Positions 34,531 to 43,351 of a DNA stretch of 64,000 nt are shown here, piece by piece (the first letter of the stretch is position 1; the number at the start of each line of letters is the position of its first letter). The position numbers were made by a program, and so were the translations under genes. Source of the stretch: a virus; the IMG/VR virus record IMGVR_UViG_3300046507_000371, positions 1-64,000 of that record. One strand, 5' to 3'. The notes under the pieces were generated by a model, which worked only from the letters and a program-made list of their open reading frames with translations, did not search any database and was not told where the DNA came from.

Positions 34531-34816
34531 CCATACGCACTTTGTAGTCTTCGAGAAGACCTTGATCTGCAGGGTGCTTTCCCTTGACGGTAGAGAGGAC
34601 CGGAGTGGTCTTCAGGTCACGGAGAAAGGTCTCGTGAACAACCACGATTTCAGCCTTGCTTCCGTGGACATTTCCAGATTCCTGGTAGCAACTCGTACGA
34701 CGACGCTCACGCTCAGCTTCGACGCTAAACTGTTGAGCAGAGTAAATGTAACCGTCGTCAACCCATCCCATTCCGGGAATGTACTCTTTCATGCAAACTC
34801 GGTAAACTGCAAACAT
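34454..34816 (-). CDS. hypothetical protein, 120 aa, tandem paralogue A
   Basis: Begins M-F-A-V-Y-R-V-C-M-K-E...G-W-V-D-D-G-Y-I-Y-S. The gene directly upstream (34839-35111) starts M-L-A-A-Y-R-V-E-M-T-E...G-W-G...D-G-Y-I-Y-S with the same layout, including a V-V-H/V-E-I-T-x-x-F segment and a G-K-H-(P)A-D end. The pair is a tandem duplication. Function unknown. Confidence 0.65.
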   Translation of the reverse strand: MFAVYRVCMKEYIPGMGWVDDGYIYSAQQFSVEAERERRRTSCYQESGNVHGSKAEIVVVHETFLRDLKTTPVLSTVKGKHPADQGLLEDYKVRMAKAGTLGFDPVAQLARNTSALSAAL

Positions 34817-34838
34817 AGCTTGTCCCTATGTGGTTGAG

Positions 34839-35111
34839 TTACTTGCGGGTGAGATCGCCAGCGTGCTTACCTACTGGCGTCCAATACGGGTCCTTGTCAC
34901 CAAGCTCCAGAAAGTCGTGAAACTCCTGGGTGATTTCTACGATAACGATGGGGCTTGACGGAAACGAGTACTCTTCGTAATCTTTGGCTGCGTCGATCTC
35001 TTTCAACCTGGCTTCGAGCTTTTCTTTCGAAATGCTATAAATGTAGCCATCAGGCCGCTGACCCCAACCAACTTCTGACTCGGTCATTTCAACTCTATAT
35101 GCTGCTAGCAT
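34839..35111 (-). CDS. hypothetical protein, 90 aa, tandem paralogue B
   Basis: Shares the N-terminal A-x-Y-R-V-x-M-x-E and D-G-Y-I-Y-S pattern with the neighbouring 120-aa protein, and is 30 residues shorter. Its start overlaps the upstream gene by 7 bases. Coupled expression from the box A promoter at 35487 is likely. Confidence 0.65.
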   Translation of the reverse strand: MLAAYRVEMTESEVGWGQRPDGYIYSISKEKLEARLKEIDAAKDYEEYSFPSSPIVIVEITQEFHDFLELGDKDPYWTPVGKHAGDLTRK

Positions 35112-35332
35112 GATTCCCTCAGTTTTCTAAGATTATCCAAATCTTCCGGATAGATCGCTGACCCGAACATCTCAACCTCATCCCAATACATACTGGTAAG
35201 GATTTTAGCGTCGGAAATTGCACTCTCTCCCTTGGCAGTTGCGTAATGTCTCCCTTTAGGACACACTACAAAAACAAGTTCAGGAGTTGCACTGATAAGT
35301 CTGCATCTGTTGTGCGTAATTTCTTCAGCCAT
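35105..35332 (-). CDS. hypothetical protein, 75 aa
   Basis: Small ORF overlapping both neighbours (7 and 8 bases). The product contains V-C-P-K-G-R-H-Y-A-T near residue 23. No family is recognised; the tight packing supports expression. Confidence 0.6.
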   Translation of the reverse strand: MAEEITHNRCRLISATPELVFVVCPKGRHYATAKGESAISDAKILTSMYWDEVEMFGSAIYPEDLDNLRKLRESC

Positions 35333-35447
35333 TTTTCAACTCCTCTGCATGAGCCTCTGCGGCTTCAAAAGAAACGAAAGGTTTAGGAAGACGCTTACCG
35401 AGTTTGTACACAAACCAGGTTCCAAACTCGTAATCAACTTTGTACAT
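35325..35447 (-). CDS. small protein, 40 aa
   Basis: ATG 35447 has a GGGAG site; the stop overlaps the next start (ATGGCTGA). The sequence begins M-Y-K-V-D-Y-E-F-G-T-W-F-V-Y-K and is aromatic and basic. A box A promoter lies 40 bases upstream, so this is the first gene of a four-gene operon. Confidence 0.6.
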   Translation of the reverse strand: MYKVDYEFGTWFVYKLGKRLPKPFVSFEAAEAHAEELKNG

Positions 35448-35486
35448 GCTCGACTCCCTAAAGTAAGAACTATGTTCTGTAATTTA

Positions 35487-35496
35487 CTTATACCAA
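35487..35496 (-). promoter_or_regulatory. box A promoter (TTGGTATAAG)
   Basis: Exact minus-strand box upstream of the four-gene run 35447 to 34454. Confidence 0.7.
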
Positions 35497-35540
35497 AAGG
35501 AATGATAATATGTAAAGATTGTTCACCGTCTTAGACAGAT

Positions 35541-36164
35541 ATGAAAACTTGCTGTAAATGTAAACTTGACTTAGATCTAAATTTTTTCAATAAAAACAAA
35601 TCGTACAAAGACGGACTCCATATAGAGTGCAAGGAGTGTAGACGAAAGTACAGAGAGTCTAGAAAAAACGAAATCGCTGAATACAATGCTGAGTATAGAC
35701 TTAGTATGCCGGAGACTCAGAGAGAAAAATATAGAGCTAGTCAAAGAAACTATTTGGAAAATTTACCTCCAGAAAAAATAGAATTTAGAAAAAAATATCT
35801 ACAAAATTACTTTAGAAATCTTTCTGAAGTTCAAAAACAAGAACGGTCTAAATATAGCAAATCGTATTTAAAAAACAATCTGCATAAACACGCTGCAGTA
35901 CAAGCTAAAAGAAGGGCCTTAAAAATTATGGCAACTCCAATATGGGCTAGCAAAGAAATAATTGATGATTATTATTTAAGGGCAACAGCTTGGTCAAAGC
36001 TATCCGGAGAAGAGTTCGAGGTAGACCATATAGTGCCTCTGAAATCAAATGTAGTATGCGGACTTCATTGTCAACAAAATTTGACAATTTTATCAAGATT
36101 CGAAAACTCTTCTAAGGGCAACCGTTGGTGGCCAGACATGCCGGAACCCGAACCGTTAAAATAG
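35541..36164 (+). CDS. HNH homing-type endonuclease
   Basis: The 207-aa product has an N-terminal zinc ribbon (C-C-K-C near residues 3-6 and C-x-x-C-R-R near 31-36), a long Lys/Arg-rich helix and a C-terminal HNH core. That core has F-E-V-D-H-I-V-P-L near residue 157, then C-G-L-H-C-x-x-N-L and N-x-S-K-G-N. Its AT-rich composition differs from the neighbouring genes, as expected of a mobile endonuclease. It lies directly before the beta-prime C-terminal gene, and its last codons overlap that gene's box B promoter. Confidence 0.88.
   Translation: MKTCCKCKLDLDLNFFNKNKSYKDGLHIECKECRRKYRESRKNEIAEYNAEYRLSMPETQREKYRASQRNYLENLPPEKIEFRKKYLQNYFRNLSEVQKQERSKYSKSYLKNNLHKHAAVQAKRRALKIMATPIWASKEIIDDYYLRATAWSKLSGEEFEVDHIVPLKSNVVCGLHCQQNLTILSRFENSSKGNRWWPDMPEPEPLK
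36155..36163 (+). promoter_or_regulatory. box B promoter (GTTAAAATA) embedded in the HNH stop region
   Basis: GTTAAAATA includes the HNH stop codon and lies 24 bases before the beta-prime C-terminal ATG. Confidence 0.6.
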
Positions 36165-36186
36165 GGAATAATTTTACCTACTTACC

Positions 36187-38013
36187 ATGACAGAACGTTA
36201 CACAACAGCCGGTGCACTGAAGCTAAAGTCCGAACTACCTACTCAAGAAGCGCGGGATAACTATGACGTGTATCGCCCTCTTGACAAGAAAGCTATTTCA
36301 GATCTCGTCAATGTCCTTTTAAAGCATGGCGGTACAAATAGTCACGAGACTATAAATGATCTTGGTAAAAAGTTCTTCGATAAAGCTACGGCCATCGGTG
36401 CTACAACTCCGCTAACTGACTACATCAACGAAAGTGATGAGCGACAAGCTATTATCGATGAATTTGAAACAAAGGTTCATCAGATTTTTGCTAAGAAACT
36501 TCCAAAGACTAAAGAGAACGATGAGCTTGGCGCATTGACTGGCGAATACAACGGAAAAATTGAAAAGCAAAATTTGGACTATCTTCTTTCTAAAGGTTCT
36601 ACGGCCGCAAAAATGGCACGTACAGGAGCCCGAGGAAATCCAACTCAATTGGCTACTGGTACCTCAACTCCTTTGATGTCTATAAATTTGCGCGGTGAAC
36701 TTGTTCCTTATGTTATCAAGAGTTCATTCGCTAAAGGGATGTCTCCGTCTGAGATGCTTGCAATGAGCTATATGGGCCGTGGTTCTACCGTACTGTCCCA
36801 GCTTTCAACTGCTCTTCCTGGCGCTCTATTCAAAGAACTTTCTCCGACTACTTTTCATGAAGTAATCACGGTAGATGACTGCGGAACAACTAATGGTATT
36901 CTGCTTTCCATCACAGATAAGAAAGGTGCTATTGGCCGGTATGAGGCTGGCACTAATACTCTGATTGACGAACACTACTACAAAGAACTTGTTAATTCTG
37001 GCAAGAAGGGTATTAAGGCTCGTAGCTCACTTACATGTGAAGCTCATCAAGGCATTTGCAAAAAGTGCTATGGCCTAATGGCTAACGGTAAGCTTCCAGA
37101 AATTGGTGAAAACGTAGGTGTAATCGCTGCACAATCAGTTTCAGAAGTTCTTACGCAGTCGATGCTTTCAACCAAACACAAGGCGTCTGTTGGCGCTCGT
37201 AAAGGTAACTCATACGAACAAGCTTCAAACTTGCTTCGTAACCCTGCCGAGAACTTCAAAGACGAAGCAACGATCACGAATATCAATGGCGTAGTTTCAG
37301 CAATTAAACAAACGCCTCTTGGTGACCATCAAGTATTCGTTAATGAACAGATGCACTTCGTACCCAGAGTACAGGGCCTGAAAGTAGCTGTAGGCGATAA
37401 CGTCCTGAAGGGTGATGCTCTTTCAACTGGCGTTGTTAATCCTCGTAAACTGGTAGGCCTAAAGGGTCTAGGAGCCGGTCGTATTCACATGGCTCACGAA
37501 CTACGTGGTATCTACGGTTCAGACCTTGATCCACGTCACTTCGAGTTGATTGCAAAGAATCTTATCAAGCACGTAGAAGTGCAAGATCCAGGTGAGACAG
37601 GCTTTCTCCCAGGCCAGAAGATTGACGTAAACACAGTTCAGAAGTACCTTACGAACACCGCTGGTGAAGTATCTCTTGACAAGGCTGAAGGAAAGCTTCT
37701 TGCAAGAGGCGTTCATGAACTTACTGCTGGTACATTGCTAGATGGCAATCATATCAACGATCTCAAGAGCCACGGCGTTAAAACTGTTCACGTAGCCAAT
37801 ACTGGTCTGACAGTTACTCCGATTGTACCTGGTCTTAAGACAGCTAAGCTTCTTGATGACAACTGGGTTTCAAAACTCTCATTCTCAGGTCTTAAGAATA
37901 CGCTTCGTGAAAGCGCTGCAGTTGGTGCAGAATCAGATGTACACAGCACAGAGCCTATCACTCCATACATTCTTGGTAGTGAATTTGGTGAAGGTCCAGG
38001 AGGCCAATACTAA
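36187..38013 (+). CDS. rpoC: RNA polymerase beta-prime, C-terminal part
   Basis: The 608-aa product continues beta-prime: G-M-S-P-S-E-M-L-A-M-S near residue 186 (bridge helix/trigger loop region), V-D-D-C-G-T near 229, the second zinc site S-L-T-C...G-I-C-K-K-C-Y-G near 280-297, and the invariant G-V-I-A-A-Q-S near 312. The split from the N-terminal half falls after the catalytic D-F-D-G-D, as in other phages with split beta-prime. It is cotranscribed with the downstream transglycosylase gene (TAATG overlap). Confidence 0.93.
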   Translation: MTERYTTAGALKLKSELPTQEARDNYDVYRPLDKKAISDLVNVLLKHGGTNSHETINDLGKKFFDKATAIGATTPLTDYINESDERQAIIDEFETKVHQIFAKKLPKTKENDELGALTGEYNGKIEKQNLDYLLSKGSTAAKMARTGARGNPTQLATGTSTPLMSINLRGELVPYVIKSSFAKGMSPSEMLAMSYMGRGSTVLSQLSTALPGALFKELSPTTFHEVITVDDCGTTNGILLSITDKKGAIGRYEAGTNTLIDEHYYKELVNSGKKGIKARSSLTCEAHQGICKKCYGLMANGKLPEIGENVGVIAAQSVSEVLTQSMLSTKHKASVGARKGNSYEQASNLLRNPAENFKDEATITNINGVVSAIKQTPLGDHQVFVNEQMHFVPRVQGLKVAVGDNVLKGDALSTGVVNPRKLVGLKGLGAGRIHMAHELRGIYGSDLDPRHFELIAKNLIKHVEVQDPGETGFLPGQKIDVNTVQKYLTNTAGEVSLDKAEGKLLARGVHELTAGTLLDGNHINDLKSHGVKTVHVANTGLTVTPIVPGLKTAKLLDDNWVSKLSFSGLKNTLRESAAVGAESDVHSTEPITPYILGSEFGEGPGGQY

Positions 38014-38795
38014 TGGCAGCTACAGGATCAGTTATCGATACCTCGATTAAACAGATTTGTAGTACTACGATTAACAATTTACTTCAACAGTTCTTTGCTA
38101 ATACCTTGGGCAAAGAAACAGACGTTGTAAAATTGATAATGGCTCAAATACAAACTGAGAGCCATTTCAATGTCAACGCTCAAGGTCCGTCCCTTAACCC
38201 TGTAAACTCATCTGGGGCAAGGGATTACATCAATGCTAGTGCTGTACAATCTGTGATTGGAAAGGGTATTAGCCAGCAATCGGTAAATATCGATCAAGGC
38301 TTACGAGCTTGGGGCGTTATGCAAAGTATGGGTTGGAACCACGTCAAAGGCGGATCTCAGAAGCTAGGTAAGTGCCTAGTTGAAATAGCGAGACCAGACT
38401 TAGTTTCAAGACTTTGTGTAAACCCAGGAGAAAGTCTAGCAGCAAAGCTCAACGGTCAAAGTACAGTTGAGGACCAAATCCTTGCTGGTTTAGTTGTTCT
38501 TGAACAGAAGTACAAACTTGTGAAGCAAGCAGGTAATAAGTTTACAATTGGTCAGTTTACTTATGACAGTCGTATGCAAGCAACATTCCGAGGATATATC
38601 GGATTGGCTTCTAACGACAAGGGTAACGGTAGTTCTTCCGAAGCATACGTATCTACTATATACTACGGAGCTAACTTTACAAAAGCCAATGGGCCGGGTG
38701 GAGTAGCAGTAGCTAATAAGAGTGCAGAAGGCGCTGCAGCAGGACCCGCAATCACCGTTGCCTCAGGCGATAATAAGCATCCAGATGGGTGCTAA
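38013..38795 (+). CDS. virion-type lytic transglycosylase
   Basis: The 260-aa product has an SLT-like active site Q-I-Q-T-E-S-H-F near residues 46-53 (Glu catalytic) and G-L-R-A-W-G-V-M-Q-S-M-G near 96-107, matching the G-x-x-Q motif of transglycosylases. No signal peptide is present. The position among structural genes suggests a tail or internal virion enzyme that opens peptidoglycan during DNA entry, in contrast to the lipoprotein enzyme at 8901. Confidence 0.78.
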   Translation: MAATGSVIDTSIKQICSTTINNLLQQFFANTLGKETDVVKLIMAQIQTESHFNVNAQGPSLNPVNSSGARDYINASAVQSVIGKGISQQSVNIDQGLRAWGVMQSMGWNHVKGGSQKLGKCLVEIARPDLVSRLCVNPGESLAAKLNGQSTVEDQILAGLVVLEQKYKLVKQAGNKFTIGQFTYDSRMQATFRGYIGLASNDKGNGSSSEAYVSTIYYGANFTKANGPGGVAVANKSAEGAAAGPAITVASGDNKHPDGC

Positions 38796-38826
38796 AATCA
38801 AACGTAGACTAAATGCAGGTTATTCT

Positions 38827-38835
38827 GCTAAAATA
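38827..38835 (+). promoter_or_regulatory. box B promoter (CTGCTAAAATA)
   Basis: TTCTGCTAAAATATC(T)GCATAA is almost identical to the box before the sheath gene (55208), including flanking bases. It lies 40 bases before the gene at 38875. Confidence 0.7.
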
Positions 38836-38874
38836 TCTGCATAATTGAGCTTATATTTCAAAGGACTGTTATAA

Positions 38875-40842
38875 ATGGATTTCTCCGACATCGCTCTTGC
38901 AAAACTGCTTCAAACTGTTCCGGAGCTAGGAAATTACATTATCACGTTTAAAGACGTTTCTGAGGAACTTCAAGACGACACTGGCATTCAAGTCGGTGTC
39001 TTCGTATTGAGAGTCGGAAGTGAAATCTTCTTCATCCCAGTCGTAGCTAAAAACGATAACGTATATCCGATTGATTCAATCTTCTTTGATACAGACAAGA
39101 AATTCTTCCCTCTGACCAAGAAGACAGTGACGATGGTTGTCGCTTCAAGCCAACTCGAACAAGGCAAGCCTACGGAGATTCCGAAGACTGTCGTTGGTAA
39201 TCCTAGTGTTGCGGACATGATTAATCCTCCGCGCACTGGTAAACATGTTTATGCTAGTACAAGTCGTCTTACCGACTTTCTAGCCAGTATGCCTGACTAT
39301 CTAAAGCAGGTTACTATGGAAAAGATCGCAGCTGAAAAGTCGGTTTACGACTCGCTCGATCAGATGTATGGACTGAAGGCAATCTTTGACGTTCTAAAGA
39401 AAAAGCCGCAAAGTATGGCTGCTGCTACTAATGAGGCTCCAATCTCAGTAGTCACAGATGCAAACCCAAGCATGACCCCAGATCAGATCTCCTCAATCCT
39501 GAACGACGGGTATCATATTTCAGGCGAGCAACCTTCCTCACGAGTAGCTGTATGTGTGCATGATTTCAATTCTTCAGGGACCTTCCGTAACATCACAAAT
39601 CTTGACGGAGATAAAGATTTTGAAATTATGCTTACTAATGGCTCGTCTCGTGATGCGTACGTTCCGAAAATGTATACTGTGGGTTCTAGCCCAAGAGGTG
39701 TGAGCACGAGCTACGGTCGTAGCTATGAGGATCCTACTTCATCTCTTGCAATTTTTACATCAGGCGACTATGCGCTTTCAGGTAGCTTTATTACGGTAGG
39801 CGACAACCTTGACAGAAAAGAAGTCCTAAAGACTCTTTTCCAATATAATCCACCAGTAATGTTGAAAGATGTAGAATCTGGTGATAAAATCGTAATCGTG
39901 CTTAACTCAGGTAGATTCCTGGGTCCGATTTCTATTAACCGTGTAGCTCTTAGCAGCCTCGGAGTAGAAGCAACTGGCTCATCATATCAAACAGGATATG
40001 GTGCAGTAACAGTATATGGTTATCGTAATCTTGCAGGTGAAATCAGTATTTGTGGAAAGGGCTCAAAGCATGAGATCTATATTCCGCATAATTCAGTTAT
40101 TCTCAAACTGCGTAGAGACATTACCGGTGAGCTAGAAGTAAACGTCAATGCAGCATCACACAAGCGTAAGCTGACTGATATTCAGTGGCTTGGTGAAGAA
40201 ATGAATATTGGCTACGATGGTATTGAATTTGCTATCAATGGTAAGACTGCTGGTGCCGAAGCTGACGTAATGAAGCGTCTAGTCGTAGGTGAAGGTATTG
40301 ATCCTGAACATGCAGCATCATTTGTAAAACAGGCTAAGGAAGTTAAGTTTGCAAAGGTCTACATGACTAAGCGCGCTGGCTTCACAACAGATTCAGACGA
40401 TGGCAAGATTCCTAGTTATGGTGAAGAAGACCTAACTGGCATTGAACCAGATGAAGTTACGATGAACGGGGCTTACAAGCCAAACGGAAACATGATTCCT
40501 AACGTTCAAGAATCTCTTAAGGCTGGTGATGCACAGGTAACGGAAGCGACGATTATTTCTGAACTTCTTCAAGCTCCTGATATGTTTGAGCTGATCAATG
40601 AATATCTGCCAGACATTGAAGAAGCAATCGATAAGCTTGGTCGTACTCTGTTCATGGCTCGTGTTCATATTAGCCGCCTTGCTGAAGCAAATGATGCCGA
40701 TCAAGTATACGCTTTCCTAGCTTCGCTTAAGACTGTGTACCGTCTGCTTGGTGACAATTTCATTAAGCTGAAAGAAATGGCTGCTGTCAGTGATTCTATT
40801 GATACGGAAGCACCCGGCAAACAAATGTCGGTAAAAGAGTAA
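38875..40842 (+). CDS. large virion/head-associated protein, 655 aa
   Basis: No family recognised. The N-terminal 150 residues are alpha/beta, the middle is beta-rich and the end is helical. It contains several sites like those in the core proteins: T-M-E-K-I-A-A near residue 145, F-V-K-Q-A-K near 483 and M-T-K-R-A-G near 497. It has its own box B promoter and precedes the head core genes, so an internal head protein or inner-body component is likely (inference). Confidence 0.7.
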   Translation: MDFSDIALAKLLQTVPELGNYIITFKDVSEELQDDTGIQVGVFVLRVGSEIFFIPVVAKNDNVYPIDSIFFDTDKKFFPLTKKTVTMVVASSQLEQGKPTEIPKTVVGNPSVADMINPPRTGKHVYASTSRLTDFLASMPDYLKQVTMEKIAAEKSVYDSLDQMYGLKAIFDVLKKKPQSMAAATNEAPISVVTDANPSMTPDQISSILNDGYHISGEQPSSRVAVCVHDFNSSGTFRNITNLDGDKDFEIMLTNGSSRDAYVPKMYTVGSSPRGVSTSYGRSYEDPTSSLAIFTSGDYALSGSFITVGDNLDRKEVLKTLFQYNPPVMLKDVESGDKIVIVLNSGRFLGPISINRVALSSLGVEATGSSYQTGYGAVTVYGYRNLAGEISICGKGSKHEIYIPHNSVILKLRRDITGELEVNVNAASHKRKLTDIQWLGEEMNIGYDGIEFAINGKTAGAEADVMKRLVVGEGIDPEHAASFVKQAKEVKFAKVYMTKRAGFTTDSDDGKIPSYGEEDLTGIEPDEVTMNGAYKPNGNMIPNVQESLKAGDAQVTEATIISELLQAPDMFELINEYLPDIEEAIDKLGRTLFMARVHISRLAEANDADQVYAFLASLKTVYRLLGDNFIKLKEMAAVSDSIDTEAPGKQMSVKE

Positions 40843-40852
40843 ACATGAAGAT

Positions 40853-41542
40853 ATGCGCGTTAATCAGAGAGAATTACACATCCGTAACAATGTTCGGGGC
40901 GTTGATCCACTAGTAGATATCCTATTATCTGAAGTGGATTGCCCTGAACGTACCGCCTATCTGAAAGCCATACCTTTAAAAGAATCGAAACTCAAAAAAG
41001 GTTACGTCGAAGCTAGTTTGCTTTGTAGCAACGACGTAAACGCTATTTCCCACATCCTTGAAATTCCAGCGGATGTTATCCAGATGTACAACGACATCTT
41101 TTACGATGTTATGGAACTGGATAAACTAAGCAAGATGGAACTCTTGGATGTGCGTGACAAAACAGAAGCTGCCCTGAAAACATGGGCACTTAGTCAAGGT
41201 TTGCCTTTCATCTCTTGGAGAATGGGCAAACAAGTAACAATTTCTCCGGTTGAAGGTCTAGTCGATCTCTTTACGACATGTGTCTATAAGAGCCGTGAAG
41301 CCATGTTCAGCCAGAATGCATCAGAGTCAAGCCGTGAAGCAACTAAGTGGACGAAGCTATCAATGGACATTGCGCGTCTGTTGAAGATTTGGACTACCGA
41401 TGCTGGCGCTGCTAAGAAAGACCTTGAGATCGCTATTCGTGAGGTTGTACCTGACTTTGAAGGGTTTGATAGCTTGGAAGGTTTCAGTATGGCTGAATTG
41501 AATGGCGACCTATATAAGGTTGACTCAGATAGTAACGACTAA
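40853..41542 (+). CDS. hypothetical virion-region protein, 229 aa
   Basis: Follows the 655-aa gene by 10 bases. The product is mostly helical with an acidic C-terminus (D-S-D-S-N-D). It lies two bases before a tagged 54-aa gene. A head assembly role is suggested only by context. Confidence 0.68.
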   Translation: MRVNQRELHIRNNVRGVDPLVDILLSEVDCPERTAYLKAIPLKESKLKKGYVEASLLCSNDVNAISHILEIPADVIQMYNDIFYDVMELDKLSKMELLDVRDKTEAALKTWALSQGLPFISWRMGKQVTISPVEGLVDLFTTCVYKSREAMFSQNASESSREATKWTKLSMDIARLLKIWTTDAGAAKKDLEIAIREVVPDFEGFDSLEGFSMAELNGDLYKVDSDSND

Positions 41543-41544
41543 TT

Positions 41545-41709
41545 ATGAACATATACCTAGAAAAAATAGCGTCTAAAAAGAAGGGTCAGCTTACGATGCG
41601 TAAAGGTCAAAAGGCTATTAAGCATCCCAAGAAGCCTTTTATATCCTTGTCAGCCAAGGTTAAAATAAAGTCACAGAATGGAGCCAAGAATGGCAAACGT
41701 AACCCCTGA
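41545..41709 (+). CDS. tagged basic peptide protein, 54 aa
   Basis: Read directly from the sequence: M-N-I-Y-L-E-K-I-A-S followed by a very basic tail with 16 further Lys/Arg. The tag matches the other packaged-type proteins, and the basic remainder could condense DNA, like T4 internal proteins. It overlaps the next gene's start by 20 bases, and that gene's box B promoter lies inside it. Confidence 0.75.
   Translation: MNIYLEKIASKKKGQLTMRKGQKAIKHPKKPFISLSAKVKIKSQNGAKNGKRNP
41659..41667 (+). promoter_or_regulatory. box B promoter (GTTAAAATA)
   Basis: Lies 23 bases before the start chosen for the core protein gene at 41690. Confidence 0.6.
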
Positions 41710-42772
41710 ACTTATTCGGGATATCTCAGTTCAAGCAGTTGAAGATTTCCTGAACAATAAAGTTCCTCTGAGCAAGGGCCTTGCTAAACAAGCAGCCGCT
41801 TACGAACTGAATGTAGAACAAGTGAAGCGTGCTGTTGAATCAACGAATAACATTGCTTATTTGAAGGTTCTTCAACATGCAGAAGACCGCACAGTAGAAT
41901 TCCCCCTAGCTAAGTTTGCTGAAGTAATGTCAGCAGCTACGATTCCTGAAGGTTTTCAAGAAAAAGTAGCACAAGTAAAAGCAGAAGAGCTTCAAGCAAA
42001 TCTTGAGAAAGAAGCTTCAAGCCACGAACTAGAATTAGTAGAAGCAGAGAAGCTCACATATCTTATAAAGTCAGCAGCAGCTAACAAAGAAGCTCTTGAT
42101 CGCCTAGAGATTGATGCTATCGTTTTAGCAGATACGCTTGTGAAGGCCGCAAAGGCTCTTAGCAAGGATGATGCATGGATGGATAAGCTGGCATGTGTCA
42201 CAGAAGAACAAACGTTCTCAGAGCTTTCTGTCCTCGTTTCTGGCGAAGTTAAAGCGTATCGTGATATTGGTGAGCTAGGTCTATTTAAATCAGCTCAGCT
42301 TAAAGAAGTAAATGCTTTTGCAGATCTGTACAAACAAGCTCGTGAACTTGTTCGTGAACAACGTGAGCGTTCTGGTCTTCAGAAACGCGCTGCTGATGCT
42401 GCGCAAGGTGTAAAATCAAACATGTTCACTAGGGCCATGAACGGAGCTGCAGCTTCTGCTAAGGTTACTGCTCAAAAAGCTAACCCGGCATACGCAGCAG
42501 GTAAGATAATCGGTACTGTAGCATCTTCTCCGATGAGAGTAGCAAAGGCAGTAGGCGGAGCTGTTAATAAGTCTGTTAAAGACAATCTTTCAGCACTTGG
42601 TAAACCCACCATAAAAAATACAGCAAAGGCTATCGGTAAGACTACAGTAAGCGCTGGTAAGTCTTTGTTTAATGCTGCTGGTCCTATAGCTGATGCAGCT
42701 TTCTATGATCCAGGTGTAGACAAGACAACCGGTAGAAGTAACGATGTCTGGAGCGCTCTCCAGCGTGATTAA
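41690..42772 (+). CDS. head core/scaffold-like protein with repeated K-x-A sites
   Basis: The start at 41690 (M-A-N-V-T-P-E-L) has a GGAG site; an ATG at 41678 lacks one. The 360-aa product is helical, with at least six sites of the type L-x-K-x-A: G-L-A-K-Q-A-A, N-L-E-K-E-A-S, L-I-K-S-A-A, L-V-K-A-A, L-Y-K-Q-A-R and G-L-Q-K-R-A-A. The last third is Ala/Lys/Gly-rich and basic, suited to DNA contact. A prohead core component processed by the protease encoded at 44489 is inferred. Confidence 0.72.
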   Translation: MANVTPELIRDISVQAVEDFLNNKVPLSKGLAKQAAAYELNVEQVKRAVESTNNIAYLKVLQHAEDRTVEFPLAKFAEVMSAATIPEGFQEKVAQVKAEELQANLEKEASSHELELVEAEKLTYLIKSAAANKEALDRLEIDAIVLADTLVKAAKALSKDDAWMDKLACVTEEQTFSELSVLVSGEVKAYRDIGELGLFKSAQLKEVNAFADLYKQARELVREQRERSGLQKRAADAAQGVKSNMFTRAMNGAAASAKVTAQKANPAYAAGKIIGTVASSPMRVAKAVGGAVNKSVKDNLSALGKPTIKNTAKAIGKTTVSAGKSLFNAAGPIADAAFYDPGVDKTTGRSNDVWSALQRD

Positions 42773-42800
42773 TAAAGATTGAATAAAGGAACAACATAAA

Positions 42801-43349
42801 ATGTTAAATGAAGTTAAGCAAATGGGTCTTGAGAAGTTTGCTGGAGACGAAAAACTGGCTGATGAATTTCTAGCCGGTTTTGTTACGCATGTAATGCTTG
42901 AAAAAGAAGCTGCTGAAGAAGTTGAAAAACAAGCTAATGCTGCTCAATCCCGTGTTATGGGTCCAGGCGAAAGCGTTGCAAAGGGCTTTCTGGAACAAGC
43001 TGGTAAATCAGCAGGTGGACTTGCAGTAGGTACAGGTCTTTGGATGTTTTCAGGTGCAGCGAAGAGCGTAGTAGATCAATTTCGCTATAATCGCTTTAAG
43101 AAGGCTCTTCTACAAGCTATTTCAAACTCTCATATCCTTCAGACCGCTGAGCGTTCTAAGGTAGAGCATTACGCAGATACAATCTATAAGTTTGCACCTA
43201 TGGTTGCAACTGATCCTAATCTGCTACAATCTGTTCTTACCAACGCAGTTCATGGTGACGGCATTGATATTATGACTATCAAGAGTCTTACAGATCTAGA
43301 AGGTCGTTGGAAAGATAACAGTTCGTTCTCACCTAAGTCGTTCCTATAA
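42801..43349 (+). CDS. head core-associated protein, 182 aa
   Basis: Preceded by AAAGGAAC. The N-terminal 50 residues carry G-L-E-K-F-A-G, M-L-E-K-E-A-A and V-E-K-Q-A-N sites like other core proteins. A central hydrophobic helix (A-G-G-L-A-V-G-T-G-L-W-M-F) and a conserved-looking helical C-terminal domain follow. It lies among tagged genes ahead of the protease gene. Likely a capsid-internal protein trimmed at its N-terminus (inference). Confidence 0.7.
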   Translation: MLNEVKQMGLEKFAGDEKLADEFLAGFVTHVMLEKEAAEEVEKQANAAQSRVMGPGESVAKGFLEQAGKSAGGLAVGTGLWMFSGAAKSVVDQFRYNRFKKALLQAISNSHILQTAERSKVEHYADTIYKFAPMVATDPNLLQSVLTNAVHGDGIDIMTIKSLTDLEGRWKDNSSFSPKSFL

Positions 43350-43351
43350 AT

